From Macrostomum hystrix (Eukaryota > Platyhelminthes > Macrostomidae), in NCBI GenBank assembly GCA_950097015.1, contig CATNEN010000040.1:248001-312000 (forward strand): DNA of 64,000 nucleotides, in the 5' to 3' direction. This document shows positions 49,329 through 59,823 of the stretch, in pieces (positions within the stretch are counted from its first letter, which is position 1; the number at the start of each line of letters is the position of its first letter). A model generated the notes under the pieces. It saw nothing but the letters and a program-made list of their open reading frames with translations. It had not been told where the DNA came from and searched no databases. The position numbers and the translations under genes are program-made.

Positions 49329-49426
49329 CCTACACAGTGAAGGAATAAAATTGATCGATTGTGACAAATTAAATAGTGAAAAACTATTACCTAGCAGAGA
49401 AGCAGGGTCAAAGACTTGTGCCCCTG

Positions 49427-49788
49427 TCATTTGTCAGTCTTTTGATGTTGTTGCTGCTGTTTAGCGTACTGAAAAGAATTCAGATGCCGTATTGTCTAAA
49501 ATCAATCTGAATAACAGTTTATCGATTCGGAATCTAGATGAATGTTATGCCTACACAAACTAGCGAGCCTATACAAACCTTGTTCACTACCCAGTCAGCA
49601 TCGAGCAGAGCCCGATCGATAATCTGGCGGATCCTATCCGGATCGGTCTCGTCGGAGTGACTGTTGTAGGCCTGGCGAATATAATTAGAATAGTAGGGCC
49701 TGGCGTTGCTGGGCAGGGTGCGCACCAGTCTGAGCAAGTGCCTGTACAGCTGCAGCGGAGTGCGGATAGTGCGGAGGCCAACGCCTGC
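49427..49788 (-). CDS. LYRM9: LYRM9, LYR-motif mitochondrial protein (2 exons seen)
   Basis: Small LYR-motif protein; such proteins act in mitochondrial iron-sulfur delivery or complex assembly through the acyl carrier protein. The 49788-49579 exon (70 codons) holds TPLQLYRHLLRLVRTLP and HSDETDPDRIRQIIDRALLD, ending ADWVVNK, which follows human LYRM9 closely. The last exon, 49468-49427, joins in phase 0 and reads YAKQQQQHQKTDK then stop, matching the family's short C-terminus. The first exon begins GCAGGCGTT right after the acceptor TTCTGTTTTAG with no ATG in it. Either a very short upstream exon was missed, or the start codon comes from a trans-spliced leader (ATG|GCA gives M-A-G-V-G). The total length, 83 residues plus Met, fits the family. 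Confidence 0.88.
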
Positions 49789-49810
49789 CTAAAACAGAAT
49801 GCAAGCAAAC

Positions 49811-49885
49811 ACATGCTAATATTTCTACTTATAGTAGTGTGTTCATAAAATGACATTTTTCAGTTTTTCTAGCTCAAGTTTAAGT
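49811..49885. repeat. Left flanking direct repeat of the SINE at 49885
   Basis: About 75 bp including GCTAATATTTCTACTTATAG and TGTGTTCATAAAA, repeated with small changes at 50261-50336 on the other side of the SINE. Confidence 0.85.
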
Positions 49886-50260
49886 GGAGGTGAGTGACAG
49901 AGCGGTTAACGCGTCTGCCTCTCGTGCCAAGGTCCCGGAGTTCGATTCCGAACGAGGCCACATTTATTTGGGGCGCAGCCGCGGAGAGAAGGCTTGGGGG
50001 CTTGTCGTACAATTTACGCCCTTGAGGGCCAACTTCCAAGGCACAGTGAGAGTGTACACTGCCTGACGATGAGAAAGTTAGGGCAGATGTACACACCTGT
50101 GAGTGTGTGCCTGCGTTTCAGTATCTATGTGCGTGTGCTCAGGGGTCAGCGAATTGTGCAGAATCTTCTCCTCGCTGTCTGCGGGTCTAATGTCACTAAA
50201 TGATGTCCCATCGCAGACAGCCCTCCTGCTATTAATATATTTATTACTATTTAATCAGAC
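49885..50260 (+). repeat. tRNA-derived SINE, family 1, best-preserved head
   Basis: A box TGACAGAGCGGTTAACGCG and intact B box GGAGTTCGATTCC, then the shared body (CCGCGGAGAGAAGGCTTGGG; GTGTACACTGCCTGACGATG) and AT-rich tail. Reference copy for the family in this window. It lies just upstream of LYRM9. Confidence 0.9.
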
Positions 50261-50336
50261 ACGTGCTAATATTTCTACTTATAGTAGTGTGTTCATAAAA
50301 CGGTTTTCAGTTTTTTCTTCTAGCTCACTTTTAAGT
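50261..50336. repeat. Right flanking direct repeat of the SINE at 49885
   Basis: Diverged second copy of the 49811-49885 sequence (same GCTAATATTTCTACTTATAG core; later part with small insertions). Confidence 0.85.
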
Positions 50337-50734
50337 AATTGACACATCAAAGTCCATCACAATGATGCAAATTGGCAAATTATTTTCTAGTTTTTTATAG
50401 AAAGGTAGTTAAATTTGACAGCTTAATGGTCAGGTATAAAGCACAATCAATCGATAGGCAAAACAAAAACCCGGTCACTTTTTTAACTGAATAGAAAACA
50501 GTAATTCTGAGTGAAAAACAAGCACTGTGATTCCAAGTAACTGGGGAAATCAGAACGATTGGCAATAAAAAGCAACGCAAATATAATTATTTCACCGACA
50601 CTATTATGAATAGTTATTCTAACGACGCCACTAGAGCATATTAGCTGGTGACTTGAGAAAAAAAGCCAGCTCAAACCCCCTTAACTGTCCTAGACCTGGC
50701 ACACGAGTGGTGAGAGACCTGCTACAGCCCTCCC
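50337..50734. other. AT-rich spacer, no gene seen
   Basis: Single-copy AT-rich DNA. I looked here on the minus strand for a first exon of LYRM9 and found none with a matching donor. Confidence 0.4.
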
Positions 50735-51206
50735 ACAAGCTAGCTAGTGGGCGGGGGTTGTAGTCTAGTGGGGGTTGTAGCCTAGCTGGGGTTGTAGACT
50801 AGTGGGGTTGTAGCCTAGCGGGGGTTGCAGCCTAGTGAGGGTTGCAGCCTAGTGGGGGTTGTAGCCTAGCGGGGGTTGCAGCCTAGTGGGGTTGTAGCCT
50901 AGTGGGGTTGTAGCCTAGTGGGGGTTGCAGCCTAGTGGGGGTTGTAGCCTAGCGGGGGTTGCAGCCTAGTGGGGTTGTAGCCTAGTGGGGTTGTAGCCTA
51001 GTGGGGGTTGCAGCCTAGTGGGGGTTGTAGCCTAGCGGGGGTTGCAGCCTAGTGGGGTTGTAGCCTAGTGGGGGCTGTAGCCTAGTAGGGTTGTAGAATA
51101 GTGGGGGTTGCAGCCTAGTGGGGTTGTAGCCTAGTGGGTTTGTAGACTAGTGGCGGTTGTAGCCTAGTGGGGTTGTAGAATAGTGGGGGTTGCAGCCTAG
51201 TGGGAC
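50735..51206. repeat. Minisatellite, 16-18-bp unit derived from a SINE head
   Basis: About 28 units of GGGGTTGTAGCCTAGT and GGGGGTTGCAGCCTAGT. The unit matches the first bases of the SINE head that directly follows (TTGTAGCATAGTGGTTAG), and the last unit merges with it. Confidence 0.9.
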
Positions 51207-51465
51207 TTGTAGCATAGTGGTTAGAGCGCCGGACTCACGACTTAAAGATAGAGGGTTCGATTCCCAACTAGAAAAATTTGTGTCCTCAAGCAAGACAGCC
51301 TGTGTCCTTATCTGCGCCATAATTAGCTGGGGTAATTAATGGTGGTGTGGCATTCCACCAGTCCATGGACTAGACGCAGCCTTCAGATGCGCAGCGCAAT
51401 AGCTGCGGCTGTGCTGTAGGCTGCAAATCTGGCCCGATTGATCAACTATTGCCATATTAATTAAT
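51207..51465 (+). repeat. tRNA-derived SINE, family 2
   Basis: A box TAGCATAGTGGTTAGAGCG, B box GGGTTCGATTCCC, then a body with GTCCTCAAGCAAGACAGCC, AGCTGGGGTAATTAATGG and AGCCTTCAGATGCGCAGCGC. Other copies: minus strand at 62065, interrupted at 52676, degraded at 53535. The body resembles the central domain shared by SINEs of many marine invertebrates (from memory). Confidence 0.85.
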
Positions 51466-51667
51466 TAAAATTTTGCAATACTAAATGACAAAATTGCAAG
51501 ACTTTTATGAAGGCATAATTATTTTGGTCATCGAGCACTACTAAAAGTAGTTTCTATCTGAATAATATGTACAGACTTTTTGGCCTGGCAAAAAGACAAA
51601 TCAGAGGATTGACATGCTTTTTGAAGTCAAACACTATATTCCTAAATGATTGTATTGATTCGTGCTA

Positions 51668-52548
51668 TCAGGATGACTGCAAAGCCCATGTCCTGGTCAC
51701 CAGATCCAGCTCCATCTTCAGCAATTGATTCTGCTCTCGCTGACTCTCCAGAGCATTGCGCAACTTGGCCGCGTCACTGCCATTCTCCTCGGCATCACTG
51801 TCACAGCCGGTCGACGCTGCTTCAAGCTGAGCTATGCGCCGCTTAGCCGCCTCCAGCTGCGCCTCGGCCCGGTCCAGCCGACTGTCCGAATCGTCGCAGC
51901 GTCGGAGGGCGCCGTCTAGCTGGCGACGCAATTCGTCCAATTGGCGAGCTGTTTGAGCTGCGAGCCAATCCGAGTCGCACAGCTTGCGCTCAGCTGACCG
52001 GCGCTGTTCCTGCAGCGAATGCCAGTTTTGTTAGTTTTTTTCAGTTTTCAAGCTTCGAGCTTTCAAGTATTCGCTGGCTAAGTGACCAGGGCACGGATTC
52101 GAACTCATGACCCTTGGTGGGAGAGTGGAACCTCAGAACGTAATAAAACATACTAATAGTACTGTAAGATTTATTTCGGCGCAGACTGTAGAATCTAAGC
52201 TACAGATATTGTATTCACCACAGTATTAAAATTATTCCTAACCTGTTCCATGTGAAGCAGCTGCATCACCTGCTGCATCTCAGCTTTGAGTTCCTCTTCC
52301 TGAACCAAAAACAGCTCCTGTTGTTCTACTACTGGTAGAGAGGGCATGCCCTCCTCGGCGGAAAAGTACAGCCGCAGCGGCTGCAGCCTCGACCTGGTCC
52401 TGCAAGCCGGACAGATGGACTGGCCGCCGCAGCTGCGCAGCCAGTCGCCAACGCAGCCAGAGTGAAACACGTGGCCGCAGTTGGGCAGGGCGGAGCAGTC
52501 GCTCTCGCCGTCCAGCTGAGCGCGACAGATCGGACAGTTTATTTGAGC
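51668..52548 (-). CDS. TRAIP: RING-type E3 ubiquitin ligase, TRAIP-like (2 exons seen)
   Basis: Exons 52548-52243 and 52009-51668 join in phase 0 (LLHMEQ, then EQRRSAERK). They encode 215 residues. A RING domain starts at residue 4 (CPICRA), continues CGHVFHSGCVGDWL and ends CPACRTRSRLQ. Leu/Glu/Gln-rich coiled coil follows to the end. Start position of the RING, its type and the segment after the last Cys (LQPLRLYFSAEE) resemble TRAIP, the replisome-linked ligase; however, vertebrate TRAIP is about 470 residues and this protein stops after the first coiled coil, so it is either a short form or another RING-coiled-coil ligase. As in LYRM9, the first exon starts directly at an acceptor (TTGATCCGCAG) with GCT in frame and has no early ATG, so the start may be supplied by a spliced leader. 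Confidence 0.65.
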
Positions 52549-52675
52549 CTGCGGATCAAGCAGGACACATGCGCTTTTCTAGACATATAGGTTTAACGAG
52601 ATCAACTACAGAAAGACTCTACTAAGGTACCTATAGTACGCTTTTACACTTGAAATATTCATAGGAGGGTTTAGC

Positions 52676-53100
52676 CTAGCCTAGCGGTTAGAGCAGGGTC
52701 GGCAAACTCCGGCCCGCGGGCCAGATGGGGGCCCTCGAAGCTCCCAAATCCGGCCCGTTGCCCCTTCTGACATCTACAGTGTCCTGTTTCATCTCTCCCG
52801 TGTCTAATCTCTCCTGTGGCTCATCTCTCCCCTGTCTTATCTCTCCCGTGTCTAATCTCTCCCCTCTCTTATCTCTCCCGTGTCTAATCTCTCCCGCCTT
52901 ATCTCATATTTATACAGTCAATGCGGCCCGCTGTCGTCTTTTAGGTTCTCTCTTTGGCCCGCCAGCAAATAAGTTTGCCTACCCCTGGGTTAGAGCGTCG
53001 GACTCACAACTTGAAGGTCGGGGGTTCGATTCCAGACTCCCTTGGAACAATTTGTCCTTTAGCAACACTCTGCATTGCTTCTGTTCTCACAGTTGTTAAA
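52676..53100 (+). repeat. SINE family 2 copy interrupted by a hAT MITE
   Basis: The head TAGCCTAGCGGTTAGAG is cut at 52693 and resumes at 52988 (GGTTAGAGCGTCGGACTCAC, then GGGGGTTCGATTCC). The duplicated GGTTAGAG is the MITE target site. The body after 53040 follows family 2 (CAATTTGTCCTTTAGCAAC). Confidence 0.85.
52694..52987. mobile_element. Non-autonomous hAT element (MITE), 294 bp
   Basis: Terminal inverted repeats CAGGGTCGGCAAACT and AGTTTGCCTACCCCTG, and an exact 8-bp target duplication GGTTAGAG (52686-52693 and 52988-52995), the hallmark of hAT transposition. The interior has GGCCCGCGGGCC and GCCCGCTG/GGCCCGCC motifs and a short tandem repeat of ATCTCTCCCGTGTCTA at 52790-52905. No open frame, so it depends on a transposase elsewhere. 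Confidence 0.9.
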
Positions 53101-54073
53101 CGGGAATTAATTGGGATTAAGATATCTCGCAAAACTGGTTGCTTCAACGAATTTTAGAAAGCTTAGTTTATGAGTAATCGATCTTCATTTTATCCTTTAT
53201 TTATCACGAAGCACAATAGCCTGTCAATAGCTATCTCGTGACTAACTCAATTTTACAGTCAAAATCAAAGTTTTCTAATCAAGTATAAGTGTATTACGAG
53301 AACTATGTAGAATGGCTTCACTAACAAATCAGTAGACCAAGCTGTAGCCTAAATCGGTTGGTTGGTTGGTGATTGGTTGCTATTGTGATTCATGATAAAT
53401 AAACGAAAAATTAAGAAAAATTATTCATGAATAAAGCTTTCTGAAATTCGTTAGAAAGTTTCTATTCCTATCTAGTGCGTTATTCCGGGAAAATCTGCAT
53501 TTAATAAATTTTTCCAAGAAACGAAAACGAATTCTTGCAGCCAAGTGGTTAGAGCTTTATAATTATTGTCAGCACAAGGTAAAAGTTTGAGCAAGACACT
53601 TAATTCCACTAGTACTCGTACTTCAGCTCGCCCAGCTGTAGAATACGATAATCCCCATGTCCATGGACTGAACAGCCATGTCATTCATTTCTATCTTTAG
53701 TTTTGAATACCGCTCCTTCATGTAATGAAGTCCAATTGAGAAATGAGAAAAGAGCAGGTCTGTCAGAGCAGCAAACATGAGTCCAGTCAGTCGCACTTAA
53801 TGCTGTTTATTTATTCCTTGTCAGTTATTTAGTTAGTTAAATGATCATACATAACGAAATGCCAAAAAATTTACACATTCCTGCGGCTAAAAGTAGTAAT
53901 GGTTTGTAATGGTTTCAAGCATTCAAGCATGGTTTAGCAGGAACTTATCTTAAAACGATGTTAGATAACATTGGACAGTGATTTTATTTAGCAAATTACA
54001 ATACCTTCCAAAGAGTTGACGAAATCATGAAACAACAAGCAGAAGACAAAGAGAAATGCAGCAAAATGCTGGC
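53101..54073. other. Spacer downstream of DDX27 with a degraded SINE
   Basis: Mostly AT-rich. A degraded family 2 SINE is visible at about 53535-53690 (AGTGGTTAGAGC; GAGCAAGACACTTAATTCC; CCATGTCCATGGACTGAACAG). Minus-strand AATAAATAAA near 53805-53815 could be the DDX27 poly(A) signal. No gene was found. Confidence 0.5.
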
Positions 54074-57000
54074 TTAACGGCTCGCTTTCTTCCCCTTCCC
54101 CCTTGTCTTTGGCTTCCCGCCAGAGTCGGCGCTGCCGCTGCCGCAGCCACCTATGGCTCGGAACCAGTTCCTCTGCTGCTGCTGCTGATGCTGAGCATTG
54201 CGACTCCCACTACCGGCCACTTCCAGTCGTTTCTGAACTCGATTCAACGACTGCTCAGCGGCCCTCTGGGCGGACTCCAGCCGCTCCTCCTGCAGCACGG
54301 CTGACACGTCCGGCTCCAGGGCGGCGATGCGGTCGCGGTAACTGGCGATGACCGATTTGGGCACAATGCGCAGCTTCACAGGGATTGGCGCCTTGCGCAC
54401 AATCTGCTTCAGCAGCGGCCGCTCCGCCTCTCCGGCCAGGCTGATGGCCAGGCCCTGCTTGCCGGCGCGGGCTGTGCGGCCCACCCGGTGAGTGTACACC
54501 TGCCAGGTGGGGTTTGGCTCAAATCTTAAATGGGAAACACGCGATAACTCCTAAAAACTCATAAATACCAACGGAAAACACACAGGAAAATCCGCAACGA
54601 AAAGCAACCTAAAATCCCAATGAAAAAATCACAATCCTGAATGGAAAAGACGCCACAATACTAATAGAAACCATGCTAATGAAATCATCCTGATGAAAAC
54701 CATGCTAAAATCCCAAATGGAAAACACGCTAAAATCCTGATGAAAACCATGCTAAAATCCCAAATGGAAAACACGCTAAAATCCTGATGAAAACCATGCT
54801 AAAATCCCAAATGGAAAACACGCTAAAATCCTGATGAAAACCATGCTAAAATCCCAAATGGAAAACACGCTAAAATCCCAAATGGAAAACACGCTAAAAT
54901 CCCAAATGGAAAACACGCTAAAATCCCAAATGGAAACCAGCTAAAATCACAATGGAAAACACGCTAAAATCCCAAATGGAAACCAGCTAAAATCCCAATG
55001 GAAAACACGCTAAAATCCCAAATGGAAACCAGCTAAAATCACAATGGAAAACACGCTAAAATCCCAAATGGAAAACACGCTAAAATCCCAATGGAAAACA
55101 CGCTAAAATCCCAAATGGAAAACACGCTAAAATCCCAAATGGAAACCAGCTAAAATCACAATGGAAAACACGCTAAAATCCCAAATGGAAAACACGCTAA
55201 AATCCCAAATGGAAACCAGCTAAAATCCCAATGGAAAACACGCTAAAATCCCAAATGGAAAACACGCTAAAATCCTGATGAAAACCATGCTAAAATCCCA
55301 AATGGAAAACACGCTAAAATCCCAATGGAAACCAGCTAAAATCCCAATGGAAATCATGCTAAAATCCTGAAGAAAACCATGCTAAAATCCCAAATGGAAA
55401 ACACGCTAAAATCCCAAATGGAAACCAGCTAAAATCCCAATGGAAACCAGCTAAAATCCCAATGGAAACCAGCTAAAATCCCAATGGAAAACACGCTAAA
55501 ATCCCAATAGAAATCATGCTAAAATCCTGAAGAAAACCATGCTAAAATCCCAATGGAAAACACGCTAAAATCCCAATAGAAATCATGCTAAAATCCTGAA
55601 GAAAACCATGCTAAAATCCCAAATGGAAAACACGCTAAAATCCCAAATGGAAACCAGCTAAAATCCCAATGGAAAACACGCTAAAATCCCAAATGGAAAA
55701 CACGCTAAAATACTAAATGGAAACCAGCTAAAATCCCAAATGGAAAACACGCTAAAATCCCAATAGAAATCATGCTAAAATCCTGATGAAAACCATGCTA
55801 AAATCCCAAATGGAAAACACGCTAAAATCCCAAATGGAAAACACGCTAAAATCCCAAATGGAAAACACGCTAAAATACTAAATGGAAACCAGCTAAAATC
55901 CCAAATGGAAAACACGCTAAAATCCCAATAGAAATCATGCTAAAATCCTGATGAAAACCATGCTAAAATCCCAAATGGAAAACACGCTAAAATCCCAAAT
56001 GGAAAACACGCTAAAATCCCAAATGGAAAACACGCTAAAATCCCAAATGGAAAACAAGCTAAAATCCTAAATGGAAAACACGCTAAAATCCCAATGGAAA
56101 ACACCATAAGGCGGGAAGCACACTAAAACGCAATGAGGTACACCTAAGCAGTAACCAAATGGTCGCCAGAAGTAATGTGTGCACTAGTCAGCAAATGACC
56201 TTGAGCGAATCCGGCAGGCTGTAGTTAATGACGGTGCGCACACCCTCGATATCCAGGCCTCTGGAGACCAGATCCGTGGCCAGCAACACGCCAACCTCGG
56301 CCTTATGGAATCTGTCCAGGGCCTCCAATCGTTGGACCTGACTCAGGGAGCTGTGCAGCTCGGCGCAGGACACGCCCAGCAGGCCCAGCAGGACGTGCAT
56401 TCGGTGGCACAGCCGGCGGGTGGGGCAGAACACAATGCAGCGCTCGTTGAAGCTGCGCTGAACCAGTGCGGCAACAACGGCCTCCCGATCTGACTCGCGC
56501 TGCTGCCGGATGCGGACAAACTCCTGCTGCAGGCGGAGGGTGACGTCGGCCCGGTCGCTTAGGAACAGCTTCACCGGATTGCGCAGTGCCATGGCGGACA
56601 GCTCGCGAACATCGTCTGTCATAGTGGCGCTGAATAGCAGCACCTGGCCGGAAATGGGTAATGAGTATGGGTTAAGGGTAATGAGCATTGGATAGGGGTA
56701 ATGAGCAACGGAGAAGGGTAATGAGCAACGGAGAAGGGTAATGAGCAACGGAGAAGGGTAATGAGCATCGGAGAAGTGTAATGAGCATTAGGGAAGGGTA
56801 GTGAGCAACGAAGAAGGGTTATGAGCATTGGATAGGGGTAATGAGCATTGGATAGGGGTAATGAGCATCGGAGAGGGTAATGAGCATCGGAGAGGGTAAT
56901 GAGCATCGGAGAGGGTAATGAGCATCGGAGAGGTAATGAGCATCGGAGAGGGTAATGAGCATCGGAGAGGGTTATGAGCATCAGAGAGGGTTATGAGCAT

Positions 57001-58326
57001 CAGAGAGGGTTATGAGCATCAGAGAGGGTTATGAGCAGTTGGTACAAAGACTGGCAGGGACGTTAAAGCACTAATGTGGAATACAGAAACGAATCTCACC
57101 TGTCTGGTAGGTGAGCACAGGCGGACAATTTCTTTAATCTGCTCAATGAAGAACTCGTCAATAAGCTTGTCAGCTTCGTCTAGCACCAGGATTTCAATGT
57201 TGCGCAGGTGAAAACTTGGCGCATTGTGCGCGTGATCGATGAGTCGGCCTGGAGTGGCAACGACAATATCCGGGCCCTTGAAAAAAAGGAAATTAAAACA
57301 AGAACATTTTGGTTCAAGCCGAAAATTACTACTAACAAGTAGTTTATTAAGACCAACAACAGCCTGTAGAAGTACACTGACCTGCCTGAGCGCAGCCTCC
57401 TGGCCTCTCAGATCCAAACCGCCGGCCGAGAGGCTCAGCGACACCCGCCTGCCGCAGTAGCGCAGCAGCTGCTCAGCCACGCTGTGGATCTGCACCGCCA
57501 GCTCCCTGGTGGGGCTCAGCACCAGGACTCGGGTCACGGGCGGCCCGGCCGGCTTATAGAGCAGGCGCTCGATGACGGGCAACAGGAAGGCGGCCGTCTT
57601 GCCGCTGCCGGTGCGGGCGCAGGCGCAGATGTCGCGCCCGGCCAGGGCCACGGGAATGCAGGCCGCCTGGATTGGCGTCGGGCGCGGCCAGGCGAGCTCG
57701 GCCAGGGCTCGGTGCAGCGGCCGGGACAGGTTCAACGCCAGGAAGCTGGAGCCGGCCGGCAGGTCCGGCTTGTCGATCTCGTCGGCGAAGCCCGGCGTAG
57801 CGGACGCGCCGGCCCGTTTGCGAGCCTTCTTGGCCTTCAGCTTGACTTCGTCGGCGTCGACCAAGTCAGGATCGACGGCGACTGCAGCGGCAGGTTCCGT
57901 CAGGTCCTGATCCGCGTCCGGCTCAGATTCTGCCGGCTTCCGAAGACTCTGCAGTCGGCGCTGAATGAGAGCGTCGACGCTGGTCTTCTCGCCGTGGGCT
58001 CGCAGTCGAATAGGCTCGCCAGGCGGCTCTGGCTGGGGATACGGGTGGGGAGGCTTCGCTGCGGACGCCGCCGGCAGGTCGAATTCGAAGTCGGGATTCA
58101 GCGCGACTTCTTCGTCATCGTCGTCGTTATCAGCGTCGGTGTCTTGCTTATCAAGGCTTTCGTCTCGCATAGAGATATCGGCTGACTCCTGCTGCTGCTG
58201 CTGTTGCTGGCGCAGCTTCCTCTTGGCGCCAGCTTTCTGCTGCTTCTTTTTCTTCTTCGCGTCGCGCCGGCTGTCTAGCGGTGCCTTGCCGGCAGGCCGG
58301 GAAGGCTTCACTGGCTGCGGCTTCAT
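54074..58326 (-). CDS. DDX27: DDX27/Drs1, nucleolar DEAD-box RNA helicase (4 exons)
   Basis: ATP-dependent RNA helicase for large ribosomal subunit maturation in the nucleolus. Exons 58326-57382, 57276-57100, 56643-56200 and 54499-54074 are all in phase 0, giving 663 residues (human about 765-796). The N-terminal 190 residues are Lys-rich and acidic with poly-Gln (CAG tract). Helicase motifs in order: Q motif in LNLSRPLHRALAELAW and PTPIQ, Walker A TGSGKT (239-244), PTREL (272-276), TPGR (323-326), DEAD (348-351), SAT (379-381), RGLDIEG, and HRVGRTARAG (526-535). Drs1-type features are FLALNLSRPL, LIDHAHNAPSFHL and the HMHxLLGLLG-like RMHVLLGLLG. The C-terminus is basic (nuclear). The ATG lies one base after TTCCATCTAG, a possible trans-splice acceptor. 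Introns 2 and 3 are largely minisatellite. Confidence 0.95.
54655..56110. repeat. Minisatellite, about 20-23-bp unit, in DDX27 intron 3
   Basis: About 65 units of AAATCCCAAATGGAAAACAC plus GCT, mixed with ATGGAAACCAGCTAAAATC and CCTGATGAAAACCATGCTA types. Different unit types alternate in duplicated blocks (compare 55740-55800 with 55895-55955). Confidence 0.95.
56655..57048. repeat. Minisatellite, about 19-bp unit, in DDX27 intron 2
   Basis: About 20 units of GGGTAATGAGCATCGGAGA and related forms. It starts within about 15 bp of the exon 3 acceptor. Confidence 0.95.
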
Positions 58327-59820
58327 GCTAGATGGAAATGCTGCTTGATGCGGATTGGGGCCGCGGGCTGCGGAACGGGTGGATTTTACACGTTGCTACA
58401 GTTGATATATTAATGTAATTTTAACACCTTATCTATTCACCTGTTTGGTTTTCACTTCTCTCGCTTCTTTCTTTGCTATTTCTTGTTGCTGTTTTTTCAA
58501 ATGCCCCCCACCAATATCCTCAGTCGACAGGCAACGCTTGGTGTCTGCTATAGAGCAGGGGCAACACTAAAAGCCGTAGCAGCTATCCTTCAGGAAGGGT
58601 TCAGGCGTTACCAAAAGGTGTTAAAAAGGAATCGTGCAAAAATGTTTGACTGTTTGATCGTTAGATTGTTATGCCTTCCTAATTCTCGTTTTGATTGTCC
58701 TTAACTCTATGGCCGAATAGCTGAGCTGCGCGCGGGAGACCCATCCGATAGCATGAGACCACAGACATTATAATTTTGATTGTCCTTAACTCTATGGCCG
58801 AATAGCTGAGCTGCGCGCGGGAGACCCATCCGATAGCATGAGACCACAGACATTATCGTTTTGAATGTCCAAATTATCATTTAGATTGACAATAGCGATA
58901 CTATGCCAGTGACTGCACAGTTACTAGTACACTAGGAACAGCGTACCACCATTGACATCATAGATGACAAATCGGGCATAAGTGGGTCGATGGATGGTAC
59001 CTTGGCTGTTGCGTCCAGAGGACAAGGCTCAAGTGCATCGAATGCTCAGTCAAAGAAGATATATACTATCGACTTGGGACTTAACGAGATGGATATTCCG
59101 ATAGCCCAAAGCCCAATTAGCAGTCCAAGCAAGTTCCGTTCTGAACGCTCTGCAGCGATGTCTCTGTGCCCTTGGATGCTGAAGGAGTTGTAATGGCTGA
59201 TGTCTTGGAAGACCAGCGGACAACCAATGCAGAATGCAGTCTATTTTGAGTCCCTGCTGCGAAAAGAACTGTGGAAAGAACTGACTAGAAAGCGGCTTAG
59301 AAATAATCTTTGTCGGCGATTCCGATTCCACCATCACAACGCAACTGCACACTGCATATTCACATCGAGATGTCTAGATGCGTGAATTTTTTAGCTGTCA
59401 AGAAGGATGCTGCACCGGGGTGTCAGCCACCAGTGTCCAAATTTCTATTCATGTCGCTATTCAGGAGCGACGGCGCCACCGCATCGAGAAGTGTCTAATT
59501 ATGGATGGGGGCTATCACGAAAAATGTCTCTTTATTAGGATTTTTCTAAGAAAAGCTATTTATCATCATTTCTATTCTACTGACCGTCGTACAGCTCACA
59601 CGAGCATTGAACAGCATATTCAACTAACAGATTTTACTTTGGCAAGGATAAATAAGATCTCTGAGGCCACAGTTTTAGGGAAGAAAAATCAATGATTTAT
59701 ATCTAGCAAAGCAAACTCATCCAGGAGTATTATTCGCAAAACAGACTACTCACACAAGTAGATTAACAAGAATGTATATAAGGAAATGCATGGCAAAAAT
59801 GGAAAAATGCTGTTAAAGCT
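58327..59820. other. Spacer with a tandem duplication; possible decayed element
   Basis: Contains the DDX27 5' flank, then an 83-bp tandem duplication (58690-58860) with TATGGCCGAATAGCTGAGC, which has an A-box-like start. From 58950 to 59700 there are overlapping broken frames on both strands with protein-like stretches. They could be a decayed mobile element, but I could not recognise it. The METTL23-like stop is at 59824. Confidence 0.35.
58690..58860. repeat. Tandem duplication of about 83 bp
   Basis: Two nearly perfect copies, each running from GATTGTCCTTAACTCTATGG through CGCGGGAGACCCATCC to CATGAGACCACAGACATTAT. The start TGGCCGAATAG fits a polymerase III A box. Confidence 0.9.
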
Positions 59821-59823
59821 ATA

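Noticed and set aside
49885-50000. Functional tRNA genes at the SINE heads (also 8741, 33768, 51207)
   Set aside because: A and B boxes are present, but the sequence continues into a shared SINE body, and the heads do not fold as a full acceptor stem with anticodon by eye.
58950-59700. Decayed transposase or reverse transcriptase
   Set aside because: Broken frames on both strands look protein-like in short stretches, but I could identify no catalytic motif or family.
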